The notes beneath the pieces are model-generated. The model saw nothing but the letters and a program-made list of their open reading frames with translations. It made no database searches and had not been told where the DNA came from. From Massospora cicadina (taxonomy: Eukaryota; Entomophthoromycota; Entomophthoromycetes; Entomophthorales; Entomophthoraceae), in contig JAKSZP010007887.1 in assembly GCA_022478985.1 (NCBI GenBank), positions 1 through 64,000 of the forward strand: 64,000 nt of DNA, in the 5' to 3' direction. Each line of letters opens with the position of its first letter. The stretch's first letter is position 1. Made by a program: the position numbers and the translations under genes. This document shows positions 10,756 to 21,832 of the stretch, one piece after another.

Positions 10756-11645
10756 TGTCATGGCTCCATGACATAATTGAGGGCACAGATTTTAAGGACA
10801 GAGCTGCATGTCAGATGTCAAAAAAAGGCTAAGTTGGAAGGCCTTCCTGACCTTAAACTACTCTGGACAAACGCTGGTTACAGGCGAAATATGCTTAGGT
10901 TGGTTTTAAGGAATGTGCATGATGCTTGGCCTAGCATTACAGCCAGGGCGTTAAAACGCACCAGCTACATTATTAATCCCAATGGTTCAAGACGTTTATT
11001 TGAGGAATAGGGGTTCAAACTCGTTCCGTTTTTAATACTCCCAAACTGGGTTGAGCCCATTTAAAATCCATAACTTGAGTTTGGTCAATTTTGAGTTACA
11101 GGACCCTGGATGATGGTAGTATGCGCCTATTGGTGCACCTAGGCTTAGAACCACTTCTGCCAATTGAAAACTCGTGCCCCATCGTTTAAGTATGTTTCCA
11201 TGATACCAACTTTCCTCGTTGCTCAGCTTCCTATTAAAAAATCTCCCATATTCTTTACATTTTTAATATGGTCATTTGGGCAAACCTGTGCGCGGACCTC
11301 CTCAAGGAGGTTAACAACGTTGGTCTCTATTTTAGCAAAATTATCTACCCTATCTGGTGCACCGCTAGGCTGCACTGGTCCACTCCAGATTGAGGCACCC
11401 AAGCACTTCAGCACTGATCTACACTTGGTTATGGACTCACCTTGAGGTACAACCAATTTTTGTTATTTTTGGCTATCTACTACTACAAACCGCGTTGTAC
11501 ACCCTTTTCTCAGGGTCCCTTGTGCTCTGGCACTTTCCGCAGTGCCCCTTTCCCAATTTTGCTAATGACTAGTTCCCTGGCAGTGTGTCAGTGCACACCA
11601 CACCATTTCTATGGGAACGGGGGAGTTATAAGCACTGTCCTTACA
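10756..11645 (+). mobile_element. Solo LTR-2 in Gyp-1 RNase H
   Basis: Starts TGTCATGG and ends CCTTACA. The flanking 5-mers are identical: GCTCT at 10751-10755 and 11646-11650. Excising it with one TSD copy restores the RNase H reading (EAL then AYWRHHLHG). The first 250-330 bases align with both Gyp-1 LTRs in the same orientation, including ATGACATAATTGAGG, AAGTTGG-AGGCC, and a CTGGACAAACGCTGG block. The 890-bp length exceeds the Gyp-1 LTRs, and the last 340 bases did not align, so it is a related but distinct LTR. Open frames inside it (10777-11010, 11164-11445, 11442-11786) look incidental. Both termini are seen once only, as expected of LTR-LTR recombination. Confidence 0.8.
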
Positions 11646-11952
11646 GCTCTGGCCTATTGGCGTCATCATTTACATGGTTCTTCCTGGCCATTTCATGCTT
11701 ATAAAGATCACCATGCCCTATTGTATTACCACGCTCCTCATGTCCTGACCCCAGGACAAACCCAGTGGCATGAGACCCTTGCTTAATCTGTGTTCTCTTA
11801 TGATTTTACTAAGGTCAAGGAGAATGCTTTGGATGATGCTCTGAGCTAAAACCCTGCATTGCCACCTAATCCCAAGAAGGTGGAGTTATACAACACCCAC
11901 GTTGTGGTTCAACCTGATAAAATTGTATCTGAGCAACCTTCAATACAGCAGG
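11646..11952 (+). pseudogene. Gyp-1 RNase H C-terminal part and linker
   Basis: Reads ALAYWRHHLHGSSWPFHA then YKDHHALLYYHAP (a TDH.NL.Y-type motif with the Thr replaced), LTPGQTQWHETLA (the L..RQ.RW motif), FSYDFTKVKENALDDAL (the G..N..ADALS motif) and a PPNPKKVELYNTHVV linker. It is the direct continuation of the frame interrupted at 10755. It is cut again at 11952 by Gyp-2; the linker resumes at 18884 with MQVLAAPEKLEEY. Confidence 0.75.
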
Positions 11953-12493
11953 TGTTGCTATTTGACCTGCTCCCATACAGTCTAATCTGGGCTCACATAA
12001 AACTGATCTGTATTTTTCTACCTCCAAAATCTCTTCAAAAAATCCCTTGGCCACATTGGTGCATTATTCTATGCGACCTAACAAAGTTGTCAAAGGCAAG
12101 CCAGCTGTACATCCCCCACTAGACAATTTCAGGGTATTGAAGATCTTTTCAGTGGAGGTCATCATTTACCTTTAAAGAAATAGGGCGACGTCACAGCCTA
12201 TGAAGTTTTGAATCTTTTAGTTTAATAAAGACACGTTTTTATCTCCATTTCAATCTTGCTTCCACTTGGTTTTATAGCCCTTTTTAGCGAGCTCCTTTCA
12301 GGCCATCTGGATTTTAAAATCTCTATTATATTTCAATAGGTCCCTCGTCACCTATTAACAGGATTTAAGTAGTTCACCAGACCCTATGACTAGGATCCCC
12401 AACTCTTCACGCTCTCCTCTCTGCGGGACAATTAAAATAATTCATTTTGGTACGCTTCAGAGGAATGACCTTCCTCAGCTACCCTATCCTGAA
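11953..12493 (+). repeat. Gyp-2 5' LTR
   Basis: Pairs with 18341-18883. Shared blocks include AAAGTTGTCAAAGGCAAG, GTATTGAAGATCTT/GTGTTGAAGATCTT, TTTAATAAAGA-ACGTTTT (a likely polyadenylation region), ATAGCCCTTTTTAG, and CTACCCTATCCTGA at the end. The sequence just inside the element (12494 on) contains TGGTGCTTTATGCC, a possible but unproven primer-binding site. Confidence 0.8.
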
Positions 12494-13284
12494 AAATTAC
12501 TGGTGCTTTATGCCAGGTGCTCTCCTGAGCTACTTGGTGAATGATATATTCACAATGAATGATCATAACTAAAACCCATAAGACCTCTTACCAAAATTTT
12601 AAGCGTCACCCAATGAGTAAATTTTAATGTAACCCACAACTATGAGACTAAAGAAAGCAATCTTGGGAAATTTCATGCTACACTTAATAACTCTATTCCA
12701 ACCCTTGAACCCCAGAACTATCGCTTTCAGCCTACAGGTGTTGTTGATACTATTAATCAATTACTTTTAAGTGTTCTTTTCCCCGGTGATCACTTCCATT
12801 ACAACCAAGGTCTGCTTTCTCTAATGACATGCAAGACTTATACAACTCCGCCATATTACCCAGTTCTGGGGTGAGAATATCTCTCACTGAGCAATATATA
12901 CAACCCAGTTTGTGCACCCCACCATTCACCATTTAGTTCAAATGATGGTAATCTACTATCAAGAAATTTAGAGGCAGTTTACTTTTTTAAAAGGGCTACA
13001 CTAGTATCTTTTATTTTTAACAACCCAGCTTCTTTGGTTTTAAGAGATAACCATGAGGCTACTATTGTGAACTTCAACCAAAATAATTTTTATATAAAAC
13101 CAATTTTCTCAATTGGACGTGGGAGTGGCTAGCCTTCTTAATAAGGGATTAGTCAACCAATCTAATGTAACAACCATGATTATTGAGAGTTGATTGCAAA
13201 AATTCATCACCAATCTCTCTGACCAATTAATACTTTTATTGAACAAACTTCAGAACTAAATCAAAATAAGTCACAGTACTCTAA

Positions 13285-14660
13285 CAAGTGTTCAAGGCCC
13301 CAAGGTACACGAAACTCTTGATCCTCCTGGACCTGATGGTCCTCAGGCCCCCTAGGGAGCAGAGATCAGTCAGTCAAGAAGGAGCGATGGGGCCCCCTGG
13401 TCTTGATGGGGATGAAGAGCCATCTGGGTCTCCCGGCTATGAACACCCTGTTCCTCCTGGTACCCCTGGGCCTTCTGGGTCAAATTTGTTTTTGCCTTCC
13501 TCTCCAGAGGATCCTTTCCTTAGAAGCCACCTTTGCACTCCAAAACAAGATCTGGGAAATTTTTCTTGAAGCTGTTGGCTACATTGCTCTAGAGAACCTA
13601 TTGACCCAAACCTTACTGTCAATGCAATTAAAGAAGGGTTAAAAACACTTGCCACCTTTACAATTCCCTTACCTCAAATTTTTTCATCAAAAAGAATAGC
13701 TTATTATATTAGAGCAAGATAAACATGAGCTCCAATCCCTAATCTAAAATTAACATGCTGAGATGGACATTTACATGACAAACTTCAACAAAAAGCTTTT
13801 ACTAATTCTCTAATTGCCCAAATTGGGGCTCTTCAAGAGGATCTAAATGGTTTTGACAACAAGCTGATTTAAACCAAAACTTTTTGATCCCTCTGAGTCT
13901 GTCTTTCAGAAATTAACTGTGTTAGACCAGTGGGTGGTAACATTATTTAGGCTTCTATGAAAACAAATTTTAAACTTTGTCTTAAAGACAAGTTCACCCC
14001 TGGGGAGGGAAGTGTTGCTTCATTTTTTATATTTTTGAGAGCGCAATAGAGGAGGCTCCTGACCATCAGAAAGTTAAATACTTACCATCTAGTACTAAAA
14101 AAAAGTTAAATACTTACCCATTTGTCTTGATAGATCTGCTCAAGAAATCATGGTAACCTACCTTATATGATGCATAATTGGCCAAAGTTAAAGCCGCGCT
14201 TATTAAAGAATTCTGTAGTGATTATATCTTTGACAATCAGAAACAGGCGTTTATTATTATAAAGGTAAGACATGGAGAATCTCTCACGGAGTTTGATGCT
14301 TGTTTATACTCTGAAGCTCAAGCATTTGTGACTAATAACACCTTATGCTTGATGTCACTGTTGTTGCTGGCCTTTTCACTTTAGAGTTTAACCTGCAGCT
14401 CCACTCCACACGACTTTAGTGAAATGAAACTTTACTTCTAATTTAGATATCAAGGAGGCCCTCCTCAAAATTCCCGCCTCAATGATTACTGCCGCTCCTG
14501 ATTCCACTTCAGCCTTCCATCTTCAAATTCATGTGAACAACAATGTGTTTGGAAAGAGTTGTCCTCAACCTAACTGCACCTATTGTGGGTGTAATGACCA
14601 TTCCATTAAGCATTGTTGGACGAAAAACGCTGATATAAAAGCAAAAGAGGGGTCATCATA
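13285..14660 (+). pseudogene. Gyp-2 gag with collagen-like segment, capsid and zinc knuckle
   Basis: Starts after an 800-base leader in which nothing was recognised. At 13315-13485 two frames read Gly-X-Y repeats: DPPGPDGPQ, then MGPPGLDGDEEPSGSPG and GTPGPSGSN. A helical, coiled-coil-like stretch follows (KLQQKAFTNSLIAQIGAL, near 13785-13835). The capsid-like part is open at 14178-14384 (AKVKAALIKEFCSDY, GESLTEFDACLYSEAQAF), matching the Retrotrans_gag pattern. A perfect CTYCGCNDHSIKHC knuckle (CX2CX4HX4C) lies at 14575-14616. Gag forms the particle and binds RNA. The collagen-like part is unusual for gypsy gag. Stops and frameshifts are frequent elsewhere. Confidence 0.7.
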
Positions 14661-15345
14661 GGGTGAGAGGCTCCCTATTCTGACAACTCCACAGCTCCTC
14701 AGAACTGATCTGTTCATACTATTTACGCTGGCCTTACTGGCCCTAGTTCTTTTGAAGGAAAACTCCTATTGAGCTTTTAGTTGAAAATAAACCTAGTGAC
14801 ATTTCCTATTATACTATTCATAAGTCTGCCACTATGGAAATATATTCTATCCTAGCTCACTGGGGAGTGAAGGTGACATGTAATTTAGTAACAGTCTACA
14901 TAGTGAAGGTTCATGCTATTGTCAAAATTGGTTCCCCTATCAAAATTATATCTTCATGACTAATTGGAAAATTAAGATTCAGCCCAACCTTAAACATTCA
15001 TTAGAATATGGGACAGATGATACCGCATATACTCGCACTATAGGCGCTTACTCTCACTTGTCCCTGAAGCTAGGTGGCCTATAACTTTCTATCCCTTCCA
15101 TACATTGGATTATATTTGATACGACCTCTTATTAGGCACTGAGTTCCTTAAGGAGCATGCTGCCATTATCAGCTTCAAGGATAACTTTATTTCTATACTA
15201 GGATACCAAGTCCTTTTAATTTTAATTCTCTTCTTAAAGAAAAAGGGAAGCGGAAATTGAGGATGTGCCTGCTTGAGTCTCCTGCCTTGATCAAGATTTT
15301 AGAATATTGTGTGTTAGGTTTAAAGTTAAGTTGCTCCCTTCATGA

Positions 15346-17139
15346 TTGAGGCTGAGGAGGGGATGCCTTTACATTCTTTTCCACATCATTACCATACCTC
15401 CGCAGGCTCAAATTCTAGTGGACACTGGAATTCAGCTGGTCTCTCTCCTGATCATCTTCTCAAGGCTTATAGTTTATCTAACCCATCCGTGTTTGAGGCT
15501 CTCCCCTTTCCTGGGTTTTAGATCCAGTCTATCAAGGCACCGTCACTGTTCTTCTGGCCAACCTCTATTGGTATTCTAAAGAAATTAAGCTAAGTAAACA
15601 ATTTCTTACATTTTTTCTCTTGCTTTATGACCAGGTAATGGGGTTCATGGAGTTGGGACCCTTCATGACTTTGGGTTAGAGGAGCTCCCCTGTTGTTGCT
15701 ACAGTGTTCGTGCAAATTGGATCTGATTTGTTGGCCGAGAAAAAAGCTGCTGCAGAAGCTTTAATCGAAGAGTATTCAGATAGCTTCTCCTCTGCCCCCC
15801 ACAATTATGGGCATATGAAGGCTGTACAGCACCGAGTCGATGCTGGGGACTCTGCCCTCTTCCGCTGCCATCCTTATTGAAAATAAAAAACTGAGAAAGC
15901 CCGGGTCACTCTTAATTTAAATAATTTCTTGATGCTGGCCTCCTTCAACCCTTGCGTAGTCCCTGGTCCTCTCCTCTCCTAATTAATAAGAAAAAGGACA
16001 GAAGCCACAGCGTCATTATTAATTACTGATGACTTAACACCATCACTCATAAGGACAGATACCCTTTACCCTGCATTAGAGATCCTCTACAATCCTTATC
16101 TGGATCATAATATTTTTCTGCGATGGACCTATCAAGCAGCTACTGGAAAATTGATCTCTCCGCAAAGATTGTGCCAAGTGTGCCCTTATCTCTCATGAGG
16201 GGCTGTTTAAGCCCACACGTATGCAGGAGTTATGTAACGCCCCTGCCAAATTCCAACGGGCTAAGGACCAGCTGTTTGGGGACCTCAAAGTAATATGCGT
16301 GCTAGTTTATTTTAATGATGTCACTGTTTCCTCCCAAACTTTACAGATCATCTCAATCATCTTCATCAAGTATCTCAGCGGTTATGAGAGGCCTCCCTGA
16401 AACTGAAACCTTCTAAATGCAAATCTTTTGAGCGAAAGATGGAATGTTTAGGGCATAAGGTGACACAACGAGGTATCCTCCCCATCTCAGATAAGGTCTC
16501 TGCCATCAAACGCATGCCTGCTTCTAAAAACTTACATGATATCCAAGTCTTTCTCAGGATGGTGTGCTACTACCGTCAGTTTATCTCTCACTTCGCTGAC
16601 CTTTCTGAGCCTTTAGTTGAACTCCTGCACAAAAATGTGCCCTTATTTGGGACCCTGAACAGAAACAGTACTTTGATTCCATACGCACCACCTTATAATC
16701 AGCCCCCATCTTAATACATCCTAACTTTGAGCAACCTTTCGTTCTCTTCACCGACGCCAGTGACACCGCTGTGATAGTTGGCCTTTCCCAGTTAGACTCA
16801 GACCAAGTAGACCATCCAGTTGCTTAATTTAGCAAGACGTTAAACAAAGCAGAGCGTATTATTTGGTCTGAATGTGGATGCTTTGTGGTTCTACTTGCTA
16901 ATAAAAAATTTTGCCCCTATTTGTATGGTAAATTTGTACAATTGTTACTGATCATGCTTCTCTTCTTTGGCTTTGTCAAACGAAAGATCCTGATCAAAGG
17001 CTATATCGTCGAGCCCTCAGGCTTCAAACTTACATTTTTCTATAGTTCACCAAGCCAGCGCCATTCATTAAAATGCAAATGGACTAACCCGCCTCCCTAT
17101 CTTACATGTAACTATCACAGAAGAGGATCAACTTTATAA
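15346..17139 (+). pseudogene. Gyp-2 protease, reverse transcriptase and RNase H
   Basis: The protease site LVDTGIQL lies at 15415-15438 with the DTG intact. RT fragments follow: SYWKIDLSAKI near 16137-16170 and the catalytic YFND at 16308-16319 (YxDD with the first Asp changed to Asn). An open thumb region at 16439-16714 reads LGHKVTQRGILP, VFLRMVCYYRQFISHFA and LVELLHK, all typical of gypsy RT. RNase H begins LFTDASDTAV (16745-16775) and continues FSKTLNKAERI and CFVVLLANKKF up to 17139. The 600 bases between knuckle and protease hold only broken gag/protease sequence. Confidence 0.75.
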
Positions 17140-18340
17140 GCTTCTCCCTCACCCTGGGTTATGGCCTCAATAATCTCCAAATGTTCAAGCCCAATTAAAG
17201 AAGATGGACGTTAACACTAAAGCTATCAATGGGACTTTATTCAAACAGGTTGGCGCCTCATTCCTGCCCTACTTCTGCCCTTCACTCCATGCTGAAACTA
17301 TCATGGAGGCCCATAAAACCCTTATACAGGGGCTATAAAGAAAACCCTTGTGTGGTTAAAAACCAAATATTACTGGATGAATATAACTGAGTCAATTCAT
17401 GATGTTTTAGAAAACTGCTTAACATGTCAATCCGAGGGTAGATCCAATAAGCTACTTTAAATTTGAGCTTTTCACCCTGGGTCAACTTTTGATACAGTCA
17501 GCATTGATGTCATAAGGACTTTGCCTGTAGTTGTCAATGGCCATCGTTATATTTCTTTCCATCAATCACCTAAAAAAGTGGGTGAAGGCACTTTGGTGCT
17601 TAATGCCACTGCAAGAGCTACAGCCCTTTTCTTATATCAACAAGTATTCTCCCAACATGGTTGCCCACAGGCACTCTTATCAGACAACGGCACCAAATCT
17701 TATTTTTTCTATGGTTTATGAATTGACTTCTCTTCTGGGTATAAATCACCTCTTCATGACGCCCTATCGCCTAGCCACCAATGGCATGGTAGAACGTGCT
17801 AATGGCACCTCAGTTTCTATTTTATTAAAGTAGGCTGTTCCTGACCCCATACATTGGAACGATTTTCTCCCTAGCGCCTTGTTAAAATCTAAGTTAGCTT
17901 CAGGAGATTAATTAAGATGTCCGCACTCTAGGCCCTATATGGTTGTGAGCCGCTGTTTTCTTCCAGCCTTCACCCCATCCTCAAATTGGCTAATATAAGC
18001 AATGTAGAGCTTACCATTTGATGGTTAATAACGAGATTATATTTTTAAAGCTATGGGTAATCAATATATAAAAACTAACAATTTAAGAGAAGGAGATTAA
18101 GCTAATGAGCGCCATCCTGCTCTCTCTGAAATATTTGGGGGGTCTTGTATTTTTCTACCACCATCGCCCTGAGCGGTAGGAACCACAAAATAGCCACTAC
18201 TTGGTCTGGCCCCTATCAGGTGATACACCAGAGGGGGCCTAAATACTCTATTGCTGCTACTGATACTGGTACTGTAGTCATTGTGTCCATAGTCATTTTC
18301 TGCACAAATACCATCCCCCTAGGCAAGATCTTGAAGGGGG
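17140..18340 (+). pseudogene. Gyp-2 integrase, C-terminal tail and polypurine tract
   Basis: The zinc-binding N-terminus (about 17300-17440) is broken. The catalytic core is open in two overlapping frames (17521-17721 and 17531-17833): VVVNGHRYISFHQSPKK, LSDNGTKSYFFYGL (the D..G motif of the DDE triad intact) and PYRLATNGMVERANGT, the usual HP..NG..ER motif. After 17835 the C-terminal domain is only partly legible (SGRNHKIATTWSGPYQVI, 18166-18215, a GPY/F-type module). No chromodomain was found. TTGAAGGGGG at 18331-18340 is the polypurine tract, immediately followed by the LTR. Confidence 0.75.
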
Positions 18341-18883
18341 TGTTGTTGATATTTAACCTGCTCTCAATTGGTCCAATATGGGCTCATCCAAAACTAATCT
18401 GAATTTCCCTACCTCTGACACCTCTTTTAAAAAGTCCCCCAACCTCATCATATTTTATTTTCCATTACTAACGAAGTTGTCAAAGGCAAGGCTGCCGTTG
18501 ATCCTCCACCTGACTAAGTTTAGGGTGTTGAAGATCTTGCCCATGGAGGTCATCACTAACCCTGAAAAATAGGATTAAGTCACATCCTATAAATATTCGA
18601 TACTTTTAGCTTAATAAAGAAACGTTTTAACATCCATTAAGACTTAATTTCACTTGATTGTAGAGCCCTTTTTAGAAAGCTCATCTCTGGCTTTCAGCAT
18701 CATGATCTCTGGTTATATTACAATAAAAAGCTCATCACCTATTAACTTGCTTAAAGTAGTTCACTGGACCCTACAACTAGGATCTCCTAGCTCTCCCCAC
18801 TATCTCCTCTCTGCAGGACGATTCAGCCCATCCATTTCAGCATGCTTAGAGAAACAACCACTCTCAGTTACCCTATCCTGACA
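18341..18883 (+). repeat. Gyp-2 3' LTR
   Basis: Pairs with 11953-12493. Starts TGTTGTTGATATT after the polypurine tract and ends CCTATCCTGACA, followed by the TSD GCAGG. Confidence 0.85.
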
Positions 18884-19601
18884 GCAGGCATGCAGGTTCT
18901 TGCTGCCCCAGAGAAACTGGAGGAATATAGCATGTTCAGGAAGGTCATCCTTTTTCAGTTCCTATAATCAGAATAAGCTACGGTTCTCGCCAAATGCAAG
19001 TTGAAATGGGAGGGTATTAATAAGGGGTACCATGTAAAGGAGTAGGGGACATGTTCAAGGGGCGCATATATCTTATCTGGCCCAGTTTAATTGGAAGTAA
19101 TCAAAGACTACCATGATGGAATCACTTTACAACATCTTAAGAGGTCTAAAACTTTAGAAATTATATGCCATACCTATAAATGGATGGGGTTGGATGCACA
19201 GATTGCTAGGTATTCTATAGAGTACCTGGTCTGCAATAGGATAAATCCAATTTTGTCAGCCTCTCGCAGGGTTTTGGTACAAGTCCTAAAAGAAAGGGTA
19301 TCCTGGAATTCTCCCTCAGTCAATCTTATTGTGGATCTACCCTTGTCAGGGGGATATGATGCTATCATGGTAGTGGTGGACTAGTTAACTAAGTTTTATC
19401 CTTTAATTCCATGTAACACCACAGTAACAGTGGCGTAGATGGCCAAGATATTTGTTTCACATGTGTTTTCCCACTTGAGGTTCCCAGGAGATTATTAGTG
19501 GACATGTACCCAGTTCACGTCAGTGTTATAAAAACGTTGCATAAAATTCTTCATAATTGTCCGTGCTGTTCTACTGCTTACCACCCCCAGTCAAATAATA
19601 G
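18884..19601 (+). pseudogene. Gyp-1 RNase H linker and integrase N-terminal and core parts
   Basis: Resumes the linker (MQVLAAPEKLEEYSMF). The zinc-binding domain and start of the core are open at 19091-19384: VIKDYHDGITLQHLKRSKTL, then YLVCNRINP, and VNLIVDLPLSGGYDAIMVVVD, the usual vDfi..LP.S.GyDai.VVVD core motif. Near 19560-19600 STAYHPQSNN is the HPQTNGQTE motif, cut at 19601 by Gyp-3 and continued at 52575. Confidence 0.8.
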
Positions 19602-20591
19602 TGTCATGGAGCATGCTGATAATAATAATAAGACCGGCCTGAAACTTCAGGTGAGTGAATACCCAGAACTCCAGCCAGATACCTCAGGTACAGCCATCCA
19701 TATTGAAGGATGAAAAAAACAAAAAAGCAGTCATAAGGACTGCCCAAGAATTTTAAAATGGGAAAGAATCGTCACTAAGCGTCCAACAGAACTCTCTGAT
19801 TCACAATAAAATTTGGATATTTTTATTTTTTTTTATTGAAAACCAAGAAGCAGAAAGGAAAAATTTGGAACGACAGTAAGACCTATTGAGGACCACTGCC
19901 TAAATGCTAACAAAATTGGGAATAAAGATAAGTGCACTGCCATCAAGAATATTTTACAACTCAGTTCTAGCAAATCATATTTTTAAAATACTTATTATAC
20001 TGAATCAGACCTGACCTGACTGGGCGAAAATCATAAAATTTATTATCAAGTATCTATTACACTGTGACTGCACTTGGTACAATGATGACAACGCCTCCAG
20101 CAGATGGCATTTTTCACCCACAGCCAGGCCACATATGTCCAGCTCTATTGGATCAGAAAAGGATTGACACAACTTGTTGGGGATGGGCTCATTTGAAAAG
20201 CTGCTGGGGAAACCTTGTGGATGGCAATCTTCTTGCCAGAAACTTACTGGATCCCTTTATCTTTTTTAGAATGCGACTTGACCTTCCCAGTAGAGCTTGA
20301 ACCTATTTTTATCCCTTCTTGGGGAAACATGCTAATTGTCTTCACTGGTAAAGACTCCTACCATTAATCACCTCCTGGCACAACTTCCAAAATCTACCCA
20401 CCAACTCTTTGATGGTAAGCAGGGTGGAAGAGGCGCAATTTGCAGGGGATACGCCATTATTCACCTCTCATCCACCACATGGGCTAAATCTCCTAGGGTG
20501 ACAAGAGGGATGGTCACTGGCTTTCTTCCCTTTTTTTCTGAACAGGAACTTTTCCCAATCCAGCAGCAGGGGTTGTTCCCCAAAACTTACA
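19602..20591 (-). repeat. Gyp-3 3' LTR
   Basis: Aligns throughout with 51580-52574, for example GGTGAGTGAATACCCAGAAC, AACTGTGACTGCACTTG, CTCATCCACCACATG and AGGGGTTGTT.CCC. On the minus strand, starting at 20591, the frame reads DLAHVVDERW (about 20480-20510), matching the Gyp-5 LTR domain. Confidence 0.85.
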
Positions 20592-20695
20592 TTACCCTTC
20601 CCTTTTTAACGATGGGGGAGCTCCTCCATTGGGACTTAGCCAGCGCCACGTTTTTGTTCACCTTGGGGAAAGCTAAGATCTGAGGATCTCTCTCT
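20592..20695 (-). pseudogene. Gyp-3 polypurine tract and pol C-terminal stub
   Basis: Directly inside the 3' LTR the minus strand reads AAAAAGGGAAGGGTAA then TGTAAG, a polypurine tract equivalent to that of Gyp-5. The protein frame through it reads KGKGNVS, as in Gyp-5. The stub is cut by Gyp-4; the preceding pol sequence is at 47691 and above. Confidence 0.7.
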
Positions 20696-21527
20696 TGATA
20701 AAAATAGTCCTGCTCATGTAATTGGGAAGAAATTCAACCATATGATCCTTGATTTTAGCCAGTGTCTTATGGTATATTGCCCTTATGGAAGCTTACTAGG
20801 TTTATCAAAATAACATGACTCTTTTGGTCAATTTGAGCTAAAATTCCTTTCTAATTTGGGAACTTCTACTAAGGCAGGCAAATGTATAAGCTAGAGATTT
20901 CTGACTTAACAGATTGTCAACACTCCTAAAGAACAGACTTTGATAAAAAACAGGATAAAGAGGAATAAAGGAATATATATTTTTATTAGAAAATGATACA
21001 TGATAATAATATTACTTGTCCAGGCGCCATTATTTATAGATCTGGGCATCGCCTGGCCATACTTTTGAGCACACAATTTTTATTGGATATTGTTTTCAAC
21101 CTTAGTTTGGCCCTTGAACTGATATGACCGTGACCTTTTACTAGTACTATTAGTGACAAAATACAATCAAAACAGTAAGTTAAAGGTACAAAAATTGCAA
21201 ATCAGATGTGCAAAGTTATTTTGAGGTCAACCCAATTTATGTTCCACCATATAGCTGACGAAATACAAATTCAGGAAAATTAACATTGTTAAAGAGTTAA
21301 TGATGTCCCGTAATTGGGATGTTAGAAGTACTCTCATTAGCACTAGATACTCCCATTTGGGCTGCCCATGTGCAAGTGCTATCATGCCAATTATAAGGAT
21401 TGTCATACAAAATTCTCCATAGGATGGAAAACTGATTGCAACAATTTGAGGGGAAATCTAATTTGTTGTTATTGGTCCGTGGGATTTTAAAAGAGTTTTT
21501 TAGTAATCAATCCCAGGAAAATTTTTG
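20696..21527 (-). repeat. Gyp-4 3' LTR, first part (interrupted by LINE-c)
   Basis: Aligns with 46750-47560 of the 5' LTR: CATGTAATTGGGAAGAA, AAGCTAGAGATTTCTGACTT, TGGCCATACTTTTGAGCA, CATGTGCAAGTGCTATCATG and GAAAACTGATTGCAA. Homology fades at about 21520 and the LTR end reappears at 27473-27612. Confidence 0.85.
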
Positions 21528-21832
21528 GCAAAAGTTGATATCAACCTTAAGTACACCAATTTTTATTTAATCACGCCTGAGCTCCTAAGAGCTTGAAGCG
21601 AAGTCAGGGGTAAGAGGTGGTGTCAGAAAGGGTGGGAAAAGATTTTCCAGAGCCTGGTGTCCGCTCAAACTGACTGATTGGCTCATGGCGACATGAAGAT
21701 ACTCATAGAGCCATCTTGAAATTTACCTGAAAGTGGGTGATCATATGGGGCAGCATCCACAGAGTGGAGTAAAAGTGGCGCGAAGATATGAATTATGTAT
21801 ACTCCATATCACTATGCCAAATGCTAGGACCT

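Larger units (their letters stand above)
11953..18883 (+). mobile_element. Gyp-2: complete but decayed Ty3/gypsy element
   Basis: Flanked by an exact 5-bp TSD, GCAGG, at 11948-11952 and 18884-18888. The two LTRs (541 and 543 bp) both start TGTTG and end CCTATCCTGA(C/A)A. The polypurine tract TTGAAGGGGG sits directly before the 3' LTR. Internal order is gag, protease, RT, RNase H, integrase, the Ty3/gypsy order. Total 6931 bp with no further insertion seen. The host protein (Gyp-1 RNase H to integrase linker) joins across it. LTRs differ at roughly a quarter of positions by eye, so it is old. Confidence 0.85.
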
